Shown: positions 1 through 8,689, counted from the stretch's first letter. The stretch is 64,000 nucleotides of DNA from Sinorhizobium medicae (GCF_007827695.1 NZ_VITA01000025.1:1-64000), one strand, 5' to 3'. A program made the numbers and translations. Notes: generated from the sequence alone by a model not told the origin.

Positions 1-125
1 GTTTTGTCGCTCGACAGATGGTCGGCAAGCGCCCTGATGCCGTTCGTCGCCGTCGCCAACGTCCTGCCGATCGACTCCAGCACGGTGCCACCGGCGTCCG
101 CCTTCGCGTGTCTCAAGCCCATCAT
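1..125 (-). CDS. Start of an unrecognised protein, cut by the window edge
   Basis: A frame on the minus strand opens with two consecutive ATG codons (125 and 122) and stays open to the left edge, giving about 41 residues beginning MMGLRHAKADAGG. An AAGGGG ribosome-binding site lies 3 bases before the first ATG and 6 before the second, so the second is the likelier start. The visible part is Ala/Thr/Leu-rich with no membrane segment. I do not recognise the family. The support is the open frame plus the ribosome-binding site, which is modest for so short a piece. Confidence 0.45.
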   Translation of the reverse strand, partial: MMGLRHAKADAGGTVLESIGRTLATATNGIRALADHLSSDK

Positions 126-253
126 CGACCCCTTAGCGAGAATGCGGTCTCTTCAGCGGACCGCAGCAAAGATAGACGCCAGATAGGCTCTTTCTTTCGA
201 CAAACCAAGCCTTTCGGCGGCCTTTTATGACGAACCGGCGACTTTTCGCACCG

Positions 254-715
254 TCATGATCGGCGCGCCTGCTTTTCCACTGCAGCTTCCGGAGCGAGAA
301 CACCGCCTGCGGCGAATTCAGAGAGGGTCATCGAATCGAGGATGGACGACATGGCATCGCGAACCGACGTCATCGAGATGCGGACACGGCAGGTTTCCGG
401 ATCGCTGCAGTCTTCGCAGATTTCATAAGCCGTGCGGCTGGCGCAGCGTATCGGCGCCAGCGGGCCGTCCAGCGTCCGTATGACGTGGCCGATGCGAATC
501 TCGGAGGCCGGTCTCGACAGGGAATAACCGCCGCCCGGCCCTTTCTTCGACCGCAGCACGCCGGCATTGCGCAGTTCCAGGAGAATTGTGTCGAGGAACT
601 TCTTCGGAATGTTGTTGCGCTGCGCGATTTCCGTGATGAAGGCCGTCTCCCCGGGCGCGAGCCGTGCCAGATCGACCAGCGCCTTCAATCCGTATTTCCC
701 CTTCTTCGTCAGCAT
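254..715 (-). CDS. Rrf2 family transcriptional regulator
   Basis: This 153-residue protein has the Rrf2 layout. An N-terminal winged helix (KKGKYGLKALVDLA, then the recognition region around IPKKFLDTILLELRNAGVL and a KGPGGGYSL wing, about residues 2-65) is followed by a dimerisation helix. Four cysteines sit near residues 90-110 (RCAS, ICEDC, ETCRV), the region where Fe-S-binding Rrf2 proteins such as IscR and NsrR ligate their cluster. A cluster is therefore possible, although the spacing is not one I can assign to a named subfamily. I chose ATG 715 because the fold starts there and GGAG lies 11 bases upstream; an in-frame extension to 805 lacks conserved features. The target genes are unknown. 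A second, unrelated Rrf2 protein is encoded at 38181-38687. Confidence 0.88.
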   Translation of the reverse strand: MLTKKGKYGLKALVDLARLAPGETAFITEIAQRNNIPKKFLDTILLELRNAGVLRSKKGPGGGYSLSRPASEIRIGHVIRTLDGPLAPIRCASRTAYEICEDCSDPETCRVRISMTSVRDAMSSILDSMTLSEFAAGGVLAPEAAVEKQARRS

Positions 716-874
716 TCGAGCCGCTACTCCCCGGTCCGGCAGAGACGCCGGAACCGCCTCGGATACAATTCGCCCTGCCATAGCACAAGAATGCTTGACC
801 GACACTCAGCTATACTCGAAAGGCAGCGTCCAGACCGGGAGCGTAAAGCGGCGCCTCATCGAGCAGCCCGGCCT

Positions 875-1870
875 TTAGAGCGCGAGCGCGCGCCGCAGCG
901 TTTCCAGGCGTTCCATGGCGATCACGCCCTCGCGGATGGTCGGCGCCGGCGTCTGCTTGCCTGCAAGCGCCGGAATGACGTCGGCGAGCAGCGCATGATA
1001 GCCCTTCGGGTCCTCGTTGGCGGCTGCGGTGAAGTTCGGCTTCCAGGTCAGCGTGTCGACCGCGCCGTCAAGTGTGGCAGCCGGATCATCGACCTTGAAG
1101 GGCGGATTTCTGTTCCAGCGCACCTCGATGACATTATCCACCTCGATGCGCTGGTGGTCGCCCATGATCTCCAGGCGCTCCACCGGCGCGCCGCGCGACT
1201 GGGCCGTGCCCATCGCAATCGTGCCGATCGCGCCGCATTCGAAATCGAAATGCACGTGGAAGAGGACCTTGCCGCGATCCTTTTCGACCTTGCGCGCCGT
1301 CAGTTTCGTAACAGGCGAGACGAGGAAGGAAACGAGGTCCATATAGTGCACGCAATGGTGCAGAAAGAAGCCGGTGTAGTCGACATTGCCGGCGAAATAG
1401 GCCGGCGCCGTCATGTAGTAGCCGGTGAGGCCATAGACGGGGCCGAACCGGCCCGAGCGCAAGATGTTCGCCGCAATCCTGTTTCCGGCGGAATACCGCT
1501 TCATGAAGCCGACGAGCAATGGCTTGCCGGACCTTTCCGAGGCGGCGAGCAATTCGCGCGCGCCTTCCGCGCTGCCGGACGGCGGCTTTTCCATGAAGAC
1601 CGGCAGGCCCCGCTCCAGAGCCATCTTGCCGAATAGCAGGTGCTGGTCCGGCCCGACGGCCATGCCGACCGCGTCTATGTCGGAGCGGCGGATGAGTTCT
1701 TCCGCATCGCCCGTCAGGTTCGAAACGCCGAACTGCCGCCCTGCAGAAGCAAGGCGAGCGGCATCGATGTCGCAGAGCGCAGTCACCTGGATGTCATGGC
1801 GAACGAGCTGTGGAAGCAGCATCTGGCTGGCGTGCACGCCACAGCCGATCCAACCGATCTTGAGTGTCAT
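875..1870 (-). CDS. Gfo/Idh/MocA family oxidoreductase
   Basis: This is a 331-residue NAD(P)-dependent sugar or polyol dehydrogenase of the Gfo/Idh/MocA type. A Rossmann fold opens with GWIGCGVHAS (residues 6-15), the EKP motif is at 94-96, and an HHCVHYMD segment (171-178) supplies the family's catalytic His/Asp positions. It is the last gene of a seven-gene operon. Its ATG overlaps the stop of the upstream epimerase by 4 bases (ATGA), so the two are probably translationally coupled. In this setting it most likely oxidises a sugar, inositol or sugar acid brought in by the neighbouring ABC transporter. The substrate cannot be read from the sequence. Confidence 0.9.
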   Translation of the reverse strand: MTLKIGWIGCGVHASQMLLPQLVRHDIQVTALCDIDAARLASAGRQFGVSNLTGDAEELIRRSDIDAVGMAVGPDQHLLFGKMALERGLPVFMEKPPSGSAEGARELLAASERSGKPLLVGFMKRYSAGNRIAANILRSGRFGPVYGLTGYYMTAPAYFAGNVDYTGFFLHHCVHYMDLVSFLVSPVTKLTARKVEKDRGKVLFHVHFDFECGAIGTIAMGTAQSRGAPVERLEIMGDHQRIEVDNVIEVRWNRNPPFKVDDPAATLDGAVDTLTWKPNFTAAANEDPKGYHALLADVIPALAGKQTPAPTIREGVIAMERLETLRRALAL

Positions 1871-2748
1871 CGACGATATTCCGTAAGCAGGATGTGGGAC
1901 TTGATGAATTCGGCGCTGGCGGCGAGGCGTTCGCTCTCGTCCTCGTGCGGCGGGCGCCACTGGGCAAAGGGCACGCCGAAACGGTCGTCGTTGCGACGGA
2001 ACGGCTCGAGCGAGATGGGGCCTTGATAGCCTGTCTCGTGCAGCGCCCGGAACACCGCGACCCAGTCCGTGGCGCCCGTTCCCGGGAAGCCGCGATGGTT
2101 CTCGTTGGCCTGGAAATGAACGATGCGCCTGCCAGCGAGCCGGATTGCTTCGGCAATCGAGGCCTCCTCCATATGCATGTGAAACGTGTCGAGCATCAGT
2201 TGCACGGCGGGATGATCAACCGCATCGAGCAATTCGATCGCCTGCCGGGTGGTGCAGAGCACGTCGCTCTCAAAGCGGTTCAGCGGTTCGACCGCCAGCA
2301 TGACGCCGAGCCCGGCCGCATGCTCACCGGCCTCTTTCAGACCGGCGACGCACCGGGCCTTGCGGGAAAGGCGCTCCTCCTCGCTCACAGGCTGCGGCGG
2401 CCGGCCCGCAAAGACCAGAGGATTTCCGGTAAGCGGACCGCCGACGATCACGGCGCCGAGCGCGGCGGCGCAGTCGGCTGCGTATTTCAGATAGTCGATG
2501 CCGGCGCGATGGGCGGCAGGATCGTCCGAGGAAAGATTGCGCTGGAGGCTGACGCGGGCGGCGAGCACCACGAAGAGCCCGGCGGCTTCCAGCGCGCGGC
2601 GCGTTTCGGCAAGGTCGATTTCGCCGGGTTCGGGCACCAGAAGCTCTACGAAATCGTAGCCGAGCCTTCGCATCCCGGCGAAATGGGGGAAATGTTCGGC
2701 CGTGAAGGGCCGCGCAAACTGCATGGAGATCAACCCGACGGGGTTCAT
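1867..2748 (-). CDS. Sugar phosphate isomerase/epimerase (TIM barrel)
   Basis: This 293-residue xylose-isomerase-like TIM barrel resembles D-tagatose/D-psicose 3-epimerases and related IolE/IolI enzymes. Expected metal-binding residues are visible: Glu154 in VEPLNRFE, Asp187 and His190 in LMLDTFHMH, His211 in HFQANENHRG and Glu248 in LEPF. This is the metal-ligand pattern of 3-epimerases. It probably epimerises or isomerises a keto-sugar before or after the partner dehydrogenase. The start at ATG 2748 follows the permease stop (2772) by 23 bases, and the 3' end overlaps the oxidoreductase start by 4 bases. Residues encoded upstream of 2748 are shadow sequence from the permease gene. Confidence 0.9.
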   Translation of the reverse strand: MNPVGLISMQFARPFTAEHFPHFAGMRRLGYDFVELLVPEPGEIDLAETRRALEAAGLFVVLAARVSLQRNLSSDDPAAHRAGIDYLKYAADCAAALGAVIVGGPLTGNPLVFAGRPPQPVSEEERLSRKARCVAGLKEAGEHAAGLGVMLAVEPLNRFESDVLCTTRQAIELLDAVDHPAVQLMLDTFHMHMEEASIAEAIRLAGRRIVHFQANENHRGFPGTGATDWVAVFRALHETGYQGPISLEPFRRNDDRFGVPFAQWRPPHEDESERLAASAEFIKSHILLTEYRR

Positions 2749-2771
2749 GGTCAGTCCTCTTTCATTCGCAA

Positions 2772-3605
2772 TCAGCCCTTCACCGCGCCCTGGGTCAGAC
2801 CGCCGATCAGCCGGCGTTGCACGAGAAGGAAAAGGATGGTGGCAGGCATGGCGCCGACGACGGCACCTGCAGCAAGCAGGCCCCATTCGATCTGGTACTC
2901 GCCGATCAGGGTCTGAATCGCGACCGTAACGGGCCGTACGTTCTTGCCGCCGAGCGTCAGCGCGTAGAGATATTCATTCCAGGCCGTGATGAATATGTAG
3001 ATCCCGGTGGAGATGATGCCCGGCATGGTAAGCGGCAGCACGACGCGGCGCAGCGCTGAGAGCCGCGAGCAGCCATCGATCATCGCGGCTTCGTCAAGGC
3101 TCTTCGGGATGGCGCCCACATAGCTGGTCAGCATCCAGACCGCGAAGGGAATGGCAACCGTCGCATTGGCGAGGATGAGCCCGAAATGCGTGTCGAGGAT
3201 GCCGGCTTTGCGCATGAGCACGAACAGAGGCAGGATCAGCAGCACGATCGGAAACATGTTGATGAGCAGGAACTGCAGCATCAGGAGCTTGCGTCCGGCG
3301 AAGCGGAAGCGCGAGAAGGCGTAGGCGGCCGTCACCGCCACGGCAAGGCCGAGCACCACCGTGCCGCAGGCGATAATGAGGCTGTCGAGCATGTTGCCGA
3401 GAAACGAGGTCTGCTGCAGCAGGCGCGCGTAATTGTCGAGGCTCCAGCCGGAAGGCGAGACGGAAACGCCTGTCGCGTTCAGCGCCGCTGTCGGCGTCAG
3501 CGAGGTCAGCACCATCCAGGCGAAGGGCGCCATGGCGAAGAGCACGATCAGCAGTACCGGGAGGTCGGTAGTGAGGATACGACGGAGCGTGGACGGTCTG
3601 TTCAT
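2772..3605 (-). CDS. Carbohydrate ABC transporter permease (MalG/UgpE type)
   Basis: This 277-residue inner-membrane permease has about six transmembrane segments. The first is LPVLLIVLFAMAPFAWMVLT near residues 14-33. The cytoplasmic EAA loop that docks to the ATPase is clear (LDEAAMIDGCSRL... LPLTMPGI, roughly residues 165-195). It pairs with the permease just upstream, whose stop it overlaps by 4 bases (3602-3605). The much longer open frame running to 4358 is shadow sequence of that upstream permease. The MalG/UgpE class is specific to CUT1 transporters for oligosaccharides, polyols and glycerol-3-phosphate-like solutes. Confidence 0.93.
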   Translation of the reverse strand: MNRPSTLRRILTTDLPVLLIVLFAMAPFAWMVLTSLTPTAALNATGVSVSPSGWSLDNYARLLQQTSFLGNMLDSLIIACGTVVLGLAVAVTAAYAFSRFRFAGRKLLMLQFLLINMFPIVLLILPLFVLMRKAGILDTHFGLILANATVAIPFAVWMLTSYVGAIPKSLDEAAMIDGCSRLSALRRVVLPLTMPGIISTGIYIFITAWNEYLYALTLGGKNVRPVTVAIQTLIGEYQIEWGLLAAGAVVGAMPATILFLLVQRRLIGGLTQGAVKG

Positions 3606-4525
3606 CGTTCGACCTCCCGCATGGTCCTGGCGAGATAAACGGCGACGATCGTGCCGAGGAGAATGGTGAAGGTGACGGCGATCGTCGTGCCGTAGCCGAA
3701 ATCGAGATTCTGGCGGGCGCGGACGAAGGCGTAGAGCGGCAGGGTATGCGTGGCATAGCCCGGCCCGCCGCCGGTCATGACGAAGATGACATCCATTGAA
3801 TTGGCCACCCAGATGACCCGGAGCAGCCCCGCCGTCGCAAGCACCGGGGCGATGCCCGGCAGCGTGATGTGCACGAACTGCCGCCAGGCCGACGCACCAT
3901 CGATGGAGGCGGCCTCGTAGTGGCTGCGCGGAATTCCCTGGAGGCCGGCGAGGATCATAACGGCGAAGAAGGGGAAACCCTGCCAGGTCAGCGTCGCAAT
4001 GATCGCATAGAGCGCAAGGTCCGGATCGGCAAGCCACGGCACTGCCGACTGCACGACGGAAAGGTAGAGGAGGACATCGTTCAGCACGCCGGTATTCGGA
4101 TCGTAGATCCAGCGCCACATCAGCGCGATCACCACACTCGGTAGCGCCCAGGGAATGATGATCAGGGCGCGTGCCAGACCCCGCCAGGGGAATTCGCGAT
4201 TGAGCAGCAGCGCGGTCAGGAGGCCAAGACCCATCTGAAGCGGCACCGTCAGGCCGATCCAGATGGCGGTGTTGCCGAGCGCGGTCCAGAATACGGGGTC
4301 GGCGAAAAGTTTTACATAATTGCCGAAGCCTACGAAGCGGCTGGCATTCGGCTTCCATAGGATGAGATCGTAGAAGCTGGTGTAGACCGCCTGCACCATC
4401 GGGAAAAAGACGATGAAAAGCGTGACGAGCACCGCGGGCGCCAGCAGCATATAGGGCATCATCCGTACGCTCCAGGGCGTCGGGATGGTCACGGCGGTCG
4501 GTGGGGGTGCTGTTGTCGCGGTCAT
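3602..4525 (-). CDS. Carbohydrate ABC transporter permease (MalF/UgpA type)
   Basis: This 307-residue membrane permease has a hydrophobic segment at about residues 23-48 (MLLAPAVLVTLFIVFFPMVQAV) and further membrane spans. Its EAA loop reads YEAASIDGASAWRQF followed by ITLPGIAP. It forms the heterodimeric channel with the MalG-type permease downstream. I prefer ATG 4525, which has GGGAA upstream, over an in-frame TTG at 4549 that would add eight residues. A 105-base gap with a strong hairpin (4559-4593) separates it from the binding-protein gene, which is typical of operons where the binding protein is made in excess. Confidence 0.92.
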   Translation of the reverse strand: MTATTAPPPTAVTIPTPWSVRMMPYMLLAPAVLVTLFIVFFPMVQAVYTSFYDLILWKPNASRFVGFGNYVKLFADPVFWTALGNTAIWIGLTVPLQMGLGLLTALLLNREFPWRGLARALIIIPWALPSVVIALMWRWIYDPNTGVLNDVLLYLSVVQSAVPWLADPDLALYAIIATLTWQGFPFFAVMILAGLQGIPRSHYEAASIDGASAWRQFVHITLPGIAPVLATAGLLRVIWVANSMDVIFVMTGGGPGYATHTLPLYAFVRARQNLDFGYGTTIAVTFTILLGTIVAVYLARTMREVER

Positions 4526-4558
4526 CAGGTCGTTCCCGGCCGTTGGCAATCGAAAGGC

Positions 4559-4593
4559 CCCATCCGCCCTGATATCAGGGCGGGGCGGATGGG
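4559..4593 (-). promoter_or_regulatory. Strong hairpin between binding-protein and permease genes
   Basis: CCCATCCGCC (4559-4568) pairs perfectly with GGCGGATGGG (4584-4593), and the interior contains a second self-complementary block, CCCTGATATCAGGG. It lies in the 105-base gap after the solute-binding-protein stop and before the MalF-type permease. There is no T-run, so a role in partial termination or in protecting the upstream mRNA 3' end is more likely than full termination. The role is inferred. Confidence 0.7.
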
Positions 4594-4630
4594 AAGTCGA
4601 AGTGGGTGGAGAATCACCCGCTCCACGACA

Positions 4631-5824
4631 TCATTGCTGCACGAAAAGAGCTTCGAGCTGCTTCATCATCTCTTCGGAGGTGATCTGGCCCGTCAGCGCC
4701 TGTTGCATGGCCGTTTGCCAGGCCGTGTTGACGAACTCGGACGTCGCGGTGTTCTGCGGCAGCACATGGGCGAAGGGCAGCGATTGTACCGTCGCATCGA
4801 CAAAGCGGCGCTCATGCAGCGTCCAATTTTCCGAACCGCTCTTGGTCACCGTCATTTGCCCGGTCGCCTTGTTGAAGGCGACGTTGTTCTCGCCCTCGGC
4901 AAGAAACGAGATCCACTTCCACGCGGAATCCTTCACCTCCGAGGAGGAGAAGATAGCCAACGACTCGTCGCCATAGGACGTCCAGCGGCCGCCGCCGCAT
5001 TCCGGCACCGGCACCGCCGAGACCTTGTCACCGAGTGCCTTGACCATGTCGTTCGACGAGCCGACATGATGAATGGTCATGGCCGTGGTCCCTTTCTTGA
5101 AGGCGGCGGTGATTTCCTGGAAGCCGTCATTCGGTGCCGAGGGCGGAATGACCTTGTCCTTCTGGAACAGATCGATCAGCCACTGGTTGGCAGCGATCGC
5201 CTGCGGCGTCGTCAGACCGCCCGGCTCAAGCTTCGCGCCCTGCGACAGCACGAAGGCCCCCCACTGGTCCCAGCCACCCTTGCCGCCGCGCAGGCCGAAG
5301 CCGTAGGTCGCCGGCTGCTTGGTGAGCTTGATCGCCGCGTCGCGGAACGCGTCGCAGGTCGCCGGCGGCTTCAGGCCGGCGGCGTCGAACAGGTCGGCGC
5401 GGTAGTAAAGATAAAGCACGACATACTGGATCGGCAGGTAGTACTGCTGACCGTCCGACCCCTTGTTGAGGTCGAGGAGGTTGTCGAGCAGGTCCGCCTT
5501 GCCGGCCCAGCCGTCAATGCGCTCGCCGAGCGGCTCCAGCGCGCCCATTTCGATGAGGCGCGGCTGGGCGAAGAGCTTGACCATCGCGGCGTCCGGCGCG
5601 TTGCCGCCGACGAGCGCGGTGTAGAGATTATCGTAGTAGCTGTTCCACGGAACGTTTTCCGCTTCGATCTCGATACCCGGATTGGCCGCTTCGAATTTCG
5701 CGATCAGATCGGCCATCGGGTTTTCCGGATTGTCGAAGTGATACCAGAAACGAACGGTTTCCGCCGATGCGGTGCTTGCCAGAAGCGATGCCGCGAGAGC
5801 GGTGCCTATTTTCCAGATTTTCAT
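4631..5824 (-). CDS. Periplasmic sugar-binding protein of the ABC transporter
   Basis: This 397-residue extracellular solute-binding protein (family 1, UgpB/MalE-like) starts with a Sec signal peptide (MKIWKIGTALAASLLASTASA, cleavage predicted after residue 21). The mature part opens ETVRFWYHFDNPENP, and PDAAMVKLF (about residues 77-85) is a typical segment of UgpB-like proteins. The ribosome-binding site AAAGGAGG is excellent and fixes ATG 5824. The gene lies 23 bases after the esterase gene in the operon. The pattern suggests binding of an oligosaccharide, a glycoside or a glycerol-phosphate-like ligand; the actual ligand is unknown. Confidence 0.93.
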   Translation of the reverse strand: MKIWKIGTALAASLLASTASAETVRFWYHFDNPENPMADLIAKFEAANPGIEIEAENVPWNSYYDNLYTALVGGNAPDAAMVKLFAQPRLIEMGALEPLGERIDGWAGKADLLDNLLDLNKGSDGQQYYLPIQYVVLYLYYRADLFDAAGLKPPATCDAFRDAAIKLTKQPATYGFGLRGGKGGWDQWGAFVLSQGAKLEPGGLTTPQAIAANQWLIDLFQKDKVIPPSAPNDGFQEITAAFKKGTTAMTIHHVGSSNDMVKALGDKVSAVPVPECGGGRWTSYGDESLAIFSSSEVKDSAWKWISFLAEGENNVAFNKATGQMTVTKSGSENWTLHERRFVDATVQSLPFAHVLPQNTATSEFVNTAWQTAMQQALTGQITSEEMMKQLEALFVQQ

Positions 5825-5847
5825 TGTCTCCTCCTTTGAAAATCGCT

Positions 5848-6828
5848 TCAGTTCGCGCCTGCCATTCGCCGGGCTTCGGCACCTGCCTTCGCAAGCGCCT
5901 CCCGCGCGGCGGCGAGATCGAGGGTGTTCTGCAAGAAGCCGTGCGTGACGCCGGGCACCACCATCAGCGCCTCGCCCCGCCCGAGTTGCTTCAGGCGTTG
6001 GTGCAGCGCGATGCTGTCCGACAGCAGCGGGTCGACGCCCGCCGCCATCAGATGAAGCGGCGGCAGAGCCGCCAAGGCCTCATCGGAGGCGAGAAGCGGA
6101 CATGCGAGCGGATCAGCCGAAACGTCGCGGTCGCCGACATACCAGCGCCAGTAGCGCTGCATCTTCGCCGTCGTCAAACCCGGCCCATTCTCGAAATTTC
6201 GATAGGACTCCGTGCGGAAATCGCCGGCATAGGTTCCGTAGAAAAGGAGTGCACCAGCCATTCGCGGGCGCCCCGCCGCCGCTTCGTGCAACAGTGCGGC
6301 GAGTGCAAGATTGGCGCCCGCCGAATCGCCGGAAAGGAGTAGCGGGCCCGCCGCCACGCCGAAGGGCGCCGAGACTGCAAATGCGTTGCGGATCGTCGCG
6401 ACAACATCCATCAGGCCGGCGGGATAGGGATTTTCCGGCGCCAGGCGACAATCCGGCAGGAGCACCGGCAGGCCGCATTCCAGCGCGAGAACGCGCGCAC
6501 AGCGCTCATGCGATTCCGGGCTGCAGAAGGCAAAGCCGCCGCCATGCACAAAGACCACCGCACCGGAGCCGGCGCCCGGCGGCACCAGTATCTTGAGGCG
6601 CAGGCGCGCCGAGCCGATAGCCGCGTCCGCCTCGACAAAAGCCTCTCCGACCGCCGCCATTTCCGGCAGCCCGACGTTCCACCGCCGGTTGCCCTCTTCC
6701 GAAAGCGAGCGGCCCTCGGCCGGCGGCAAGGTCGTGGGATCGACCTGCGGCCCCGTTTCGGCAGCCACGCGCAGGAGCAGCGCCGCCATTTCCGGCGACA
6801 GCCGCGACAGGTCCGGCGCCGCGCTCAT
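5848..6828 (-). CDS. Alpha/beta hydrolase, HSL-type esterase
   Basis: This 326-residue hydrolase of the hormone-sensitive-lipase (family IV) group has an oxyanion motif HGGG at residues 95-98 and a nucleophile elbow GDSAG at 167-171 (Ser169). The acid is Asp266 in AGVDPLL and the base His296 in THGF. No signal peptide is seen, so it acts in the cytoplasm, on short-chain esters or lactones. It is the second gene of the sugar-uptake operon and overlaps the gntR stop by 4 bases (6825-6828). An esterase in this position suggests that the imported compound is acylated or passes through a lactone, which is an inference from context only. Confidence 0.9.
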   Translation of the reverse strand: MSAAPDLSRLSPEMAALLLRVAAETGPQVDPTTLPPAEGRSLSEEGNRRWNVGLPEMAAVGEAFVEADAAIGSARLRLKILVPPGAGSGAVVFVHGGGFAFCSPESHERCARVLALECGLPVLLPDCRLAPENPYPAGLMDVVATIRNAFAVSAPFGVAAGPLLLSGDSAGANLALAALLHEAAAGRPRMAGALLFYGTYAGDFRTESYRNFENGPGLTTAKMQRYWRWYVGDRDVSADPLACPLLASDEALAALPPLHLMAAGVDPLLSDSIALHQRLKQLGRGEALMVVPGVTHGFLQNTLDLAAAREALAKAGAEARRMAGAN

Positions 6829-7511
6829 TGGGTCGCATCCGGGAAGACGTCGGGGCCCAGATCAACGATCGTCGCGATGTGATGGCGCAGGGCTGCGCCG
6901 GCCTTCGCGACATCGCCGCTTTCGATCGCCTCGATGATGGCGCCGTGCCGCTGCGCAGTCGCCACGAGATCGCGCGGGGTGATGCTTCGCGAGATCTTGA
7001 AACGGTGATTGTGGACGAGGCAACGATGCAGGATCGGATCGAGCGCCGGAAGCCGGGCATCCTGGAAGATGCGCCGGTGGAAGTCCCGGTCGAAGGATGC
7101 AAGCTCCAACTCGTCCCCGGCCTTCGCAGCATCGAGCATTTTCGCAAGTAGCGCCTGAAGATCGGCAGCCAGCGTGCGGCTCGGCGCCTGGAGCGTCCGG
7201 ACGATGCCGCTGCACTCGACGTGCAGGCGCACGCGGAACATTTCCACGGCCTCCGCCTCGGTGCATTCGGAGACCTGCGTACCGCGATGCCCCTGCCGCC
7301 GCACCAGGCCCTCCTCCTGCAATTGCAGCAGCGCCTCGCGCACCGTGCCTTGGCTGCAAGAGAAATGCGCCGCCAGATCCAGCTCGGTCAGCGCCGCTCC
7401 CGCCGGAAGCACGCCCAGCATGATGTCACGCTTCAGCGCATTGAAGGCAGCGGTGGCCTTGGCGGGGCGGGCCGCATTGCGGGTCCTCGAGGGGGCAGAA
7501 AAATACGTCAT
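6825..7511 (-). CDS. GntR family regulator (FCD subfamily)
   Basis: This 228-residue regulator has an N-terminal winged helix (about residues 20-85: FNALKRDIMLGVLPAGAALTE, then FSCSQGTVREALLQLQEEGLVRR, with the wing GHRGTQV). An all-helical FCD ligand-binding domain follows, with FDRDFHRRIF in the typical position for metal-assisted ligand binding. It is the first gene of the minus-strand operon and reads away from the divergent ATPase gene. I chose ATG 7511, just before MTYFSAPSR, because the in-frame extension upstream runs through the palindromic operator region. The palindrome at 7546-7573 is its probable binding site. Confidence 0.92.
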   Translation of the reverse strand: MTYFSAPSRTRNAARPAKATAAFNALKRDIMLGVLPAGAALTELDLAAHFSCSQGTVREALLQLQEEGLVRRQGHRGTQVSECTEAEAVEMFRVRLHVECSGIVRTLQAPSRTLAADLQALLAKMLDAAKAGDELELASFDRDFHRRIFQDARLPALDPILHRCLVHNHRFKISRSITPRDLVATAQRHGAIIEAIESGDVAKAGAALRHHIATIVDLGPDVFPDATQ

Positions 7512-7545
7512 CGCGGGCTCGCGGAGTTGCCAATCAAAATTGCTG

Positions 7546-7573
7546 CCATTATTGATATTGATATCGATAATGG
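7546..7573. promoter_or_regulatory. 28-bp palindrome, probable GntR operator
   Basis: Positions 7546-7573 form an inverted repeat in which 12 of 14 base pairs match: CCATTAT.GATAT on the left and ATATC.ATAATGG on the right. It lies between the divergent gntR operon (start 7511) and the ATPase gene (start 7609), where one repressor could control both. It is AT-rich against a GC-rich background. The assignment to the GntR protein is inferred from position. Confidence 0.75.
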
Positions 7574-7608
7574 AGGTCAAGGGTAGAGATGACCTTGGAG
7601 GGAAAACC

Positions 7609-8688
7609 GTGACGGCAATCGCATTGAGGCAGATCCGGAAAACCTATGGCTCGCTGCAGGTCATCCACGACGTCGATATCGACATTGAAAGCGGCGAGTT
7701 TCTGGTCCTCGTCGGACCCTCCGGTTGCGGCAAATCCACGCTCCTGCGCATGATCGCCGGGCTGGAGGAGATTTCCGGCGGTATTCTCGACATCGGCGGC
7801 AAGGTGGTGAACGCGCTGCCGCCATCGGACCGCGACATAGCCATGGTGTTTCAAGATTATGCGCTCTACCCGCACATGAGCGTGCGCGAGAACATGGCGT
7901 TCGGCCTGAAGATGCGTGGCACGGATGACGAGACGATCGAAAAACGCGTGTCGCACGCCGCAGGCATCCTCAAGATCCAGCCCTTCCTCGATCGGCGGCC
8001 GGCCCAGCTTTCCGGTGGCCAGCGCCAGCGTGTCGCCATGGGCCGCGCCATCGTGCGCGAACCCTCGGCCTTCCTCTTTGACGAGCCCCTCTCCAACCTC
8101 GACGCGGCACTGCGCGTCGAAATGCGCCTGGAAATCGCCAAGCTACACAACCGCATGAAAGCCACGACCGTTTACGTCACCCATGACCAGGTCGAGGCGA
8201 TGACACTGGCAGACCGCATCGTGGTTCTGAATGCCGGCAAGATCGAGCAGATCGGCCCGCCGCTCGATCTCTACCACCGACCGGCCAGCCTCTTCGTCGC
8301 GCGCTTCATCGGGAGCCCGACGATGAATACCTTGCCGGCGAAGGTTGTCTCCGATGGCGGCGGCAGTGCCATACGCCTAAAAGAGCGCACCCTGCAGCTG
8401 GTCGGCTGGTCCGGACAGCCGATCCGCGCTGGCGAGGTCACTTTCGGCATTCGGCCGGAAGACCTGGTCGTCTGCCGGCCGGAAGATGCGTGGTTCAGCG
8501 GTGAGCTTGCCGTGGCCGAGCGGCTGGGTAGCCAGACTTACGGCTATGTTGAGATCGGCGAGGAGCGGATGCTGACCGTCGAATTTCCGCGCAGCACGCC
8601 GATCCGCGTTGGCGAGCCGATCCATGTCCGCCCGAACATGGAAGCAATCCATCTGTTCGATACCGCGACCGGCCTGCGCAAGACCTGA
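7609..8688 (+). CDS. Sugar ABC transporter ATPase (UgpC/MalK type)
   Basis: This 359-residue ATPase has Walker A GPSGCGKST, Q-loop FQDYALYPHMSV, signature LSGGQRQRVAMGRA, Walker B FLFDEPLSNLD and H-loop VTHDQ. A C-terminal regulatory TOBE/MalK-type domain (about residues 240-359, FGIRPEDL) follows. It is divergent from the operon encoding the two permeases and binding protein, and should energise that importer. I chose GTG 7609 because GGAGGG lies 6 bases upstream and the conserved fold begins immediately after it. An in-frame ATG at 7570 lies inside the palindrome and would add 13 residues. Confidence 0.92.
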   Translation: MTAIALRQIRKTYGSLQVIHDVDIDIESGEFLVLVGPSGCGKSTLLRMIAGLEEISGGILDIGGKVVNALPPSDRDIAMVFQDYALYPHMSVRENMAFGLKMRGTDDETIEKRVSHAAGILKIQPFLDRRPAQLSGGQRQRVAMGRAIVREPSAFLFDEPLSNLDAALRVEMRLEIAKLHNRMKATTVYVTHDQVEAMTLADRIVVLNAGKIEQIGPPLDLYHRPASLFVARFIGSPTMNTLPAKVVSDGGGSAIRLKERTLQLVGWSGQPIRAGEVTFGIRPEDLVVCRPEDAWFSGELAVAERLGSQTYGYVEIGEERMLTVEFPRSTPIRVGEPIHVRPNMEAIHLFDTATGLRKT

Positions 8689-8689
8689 A

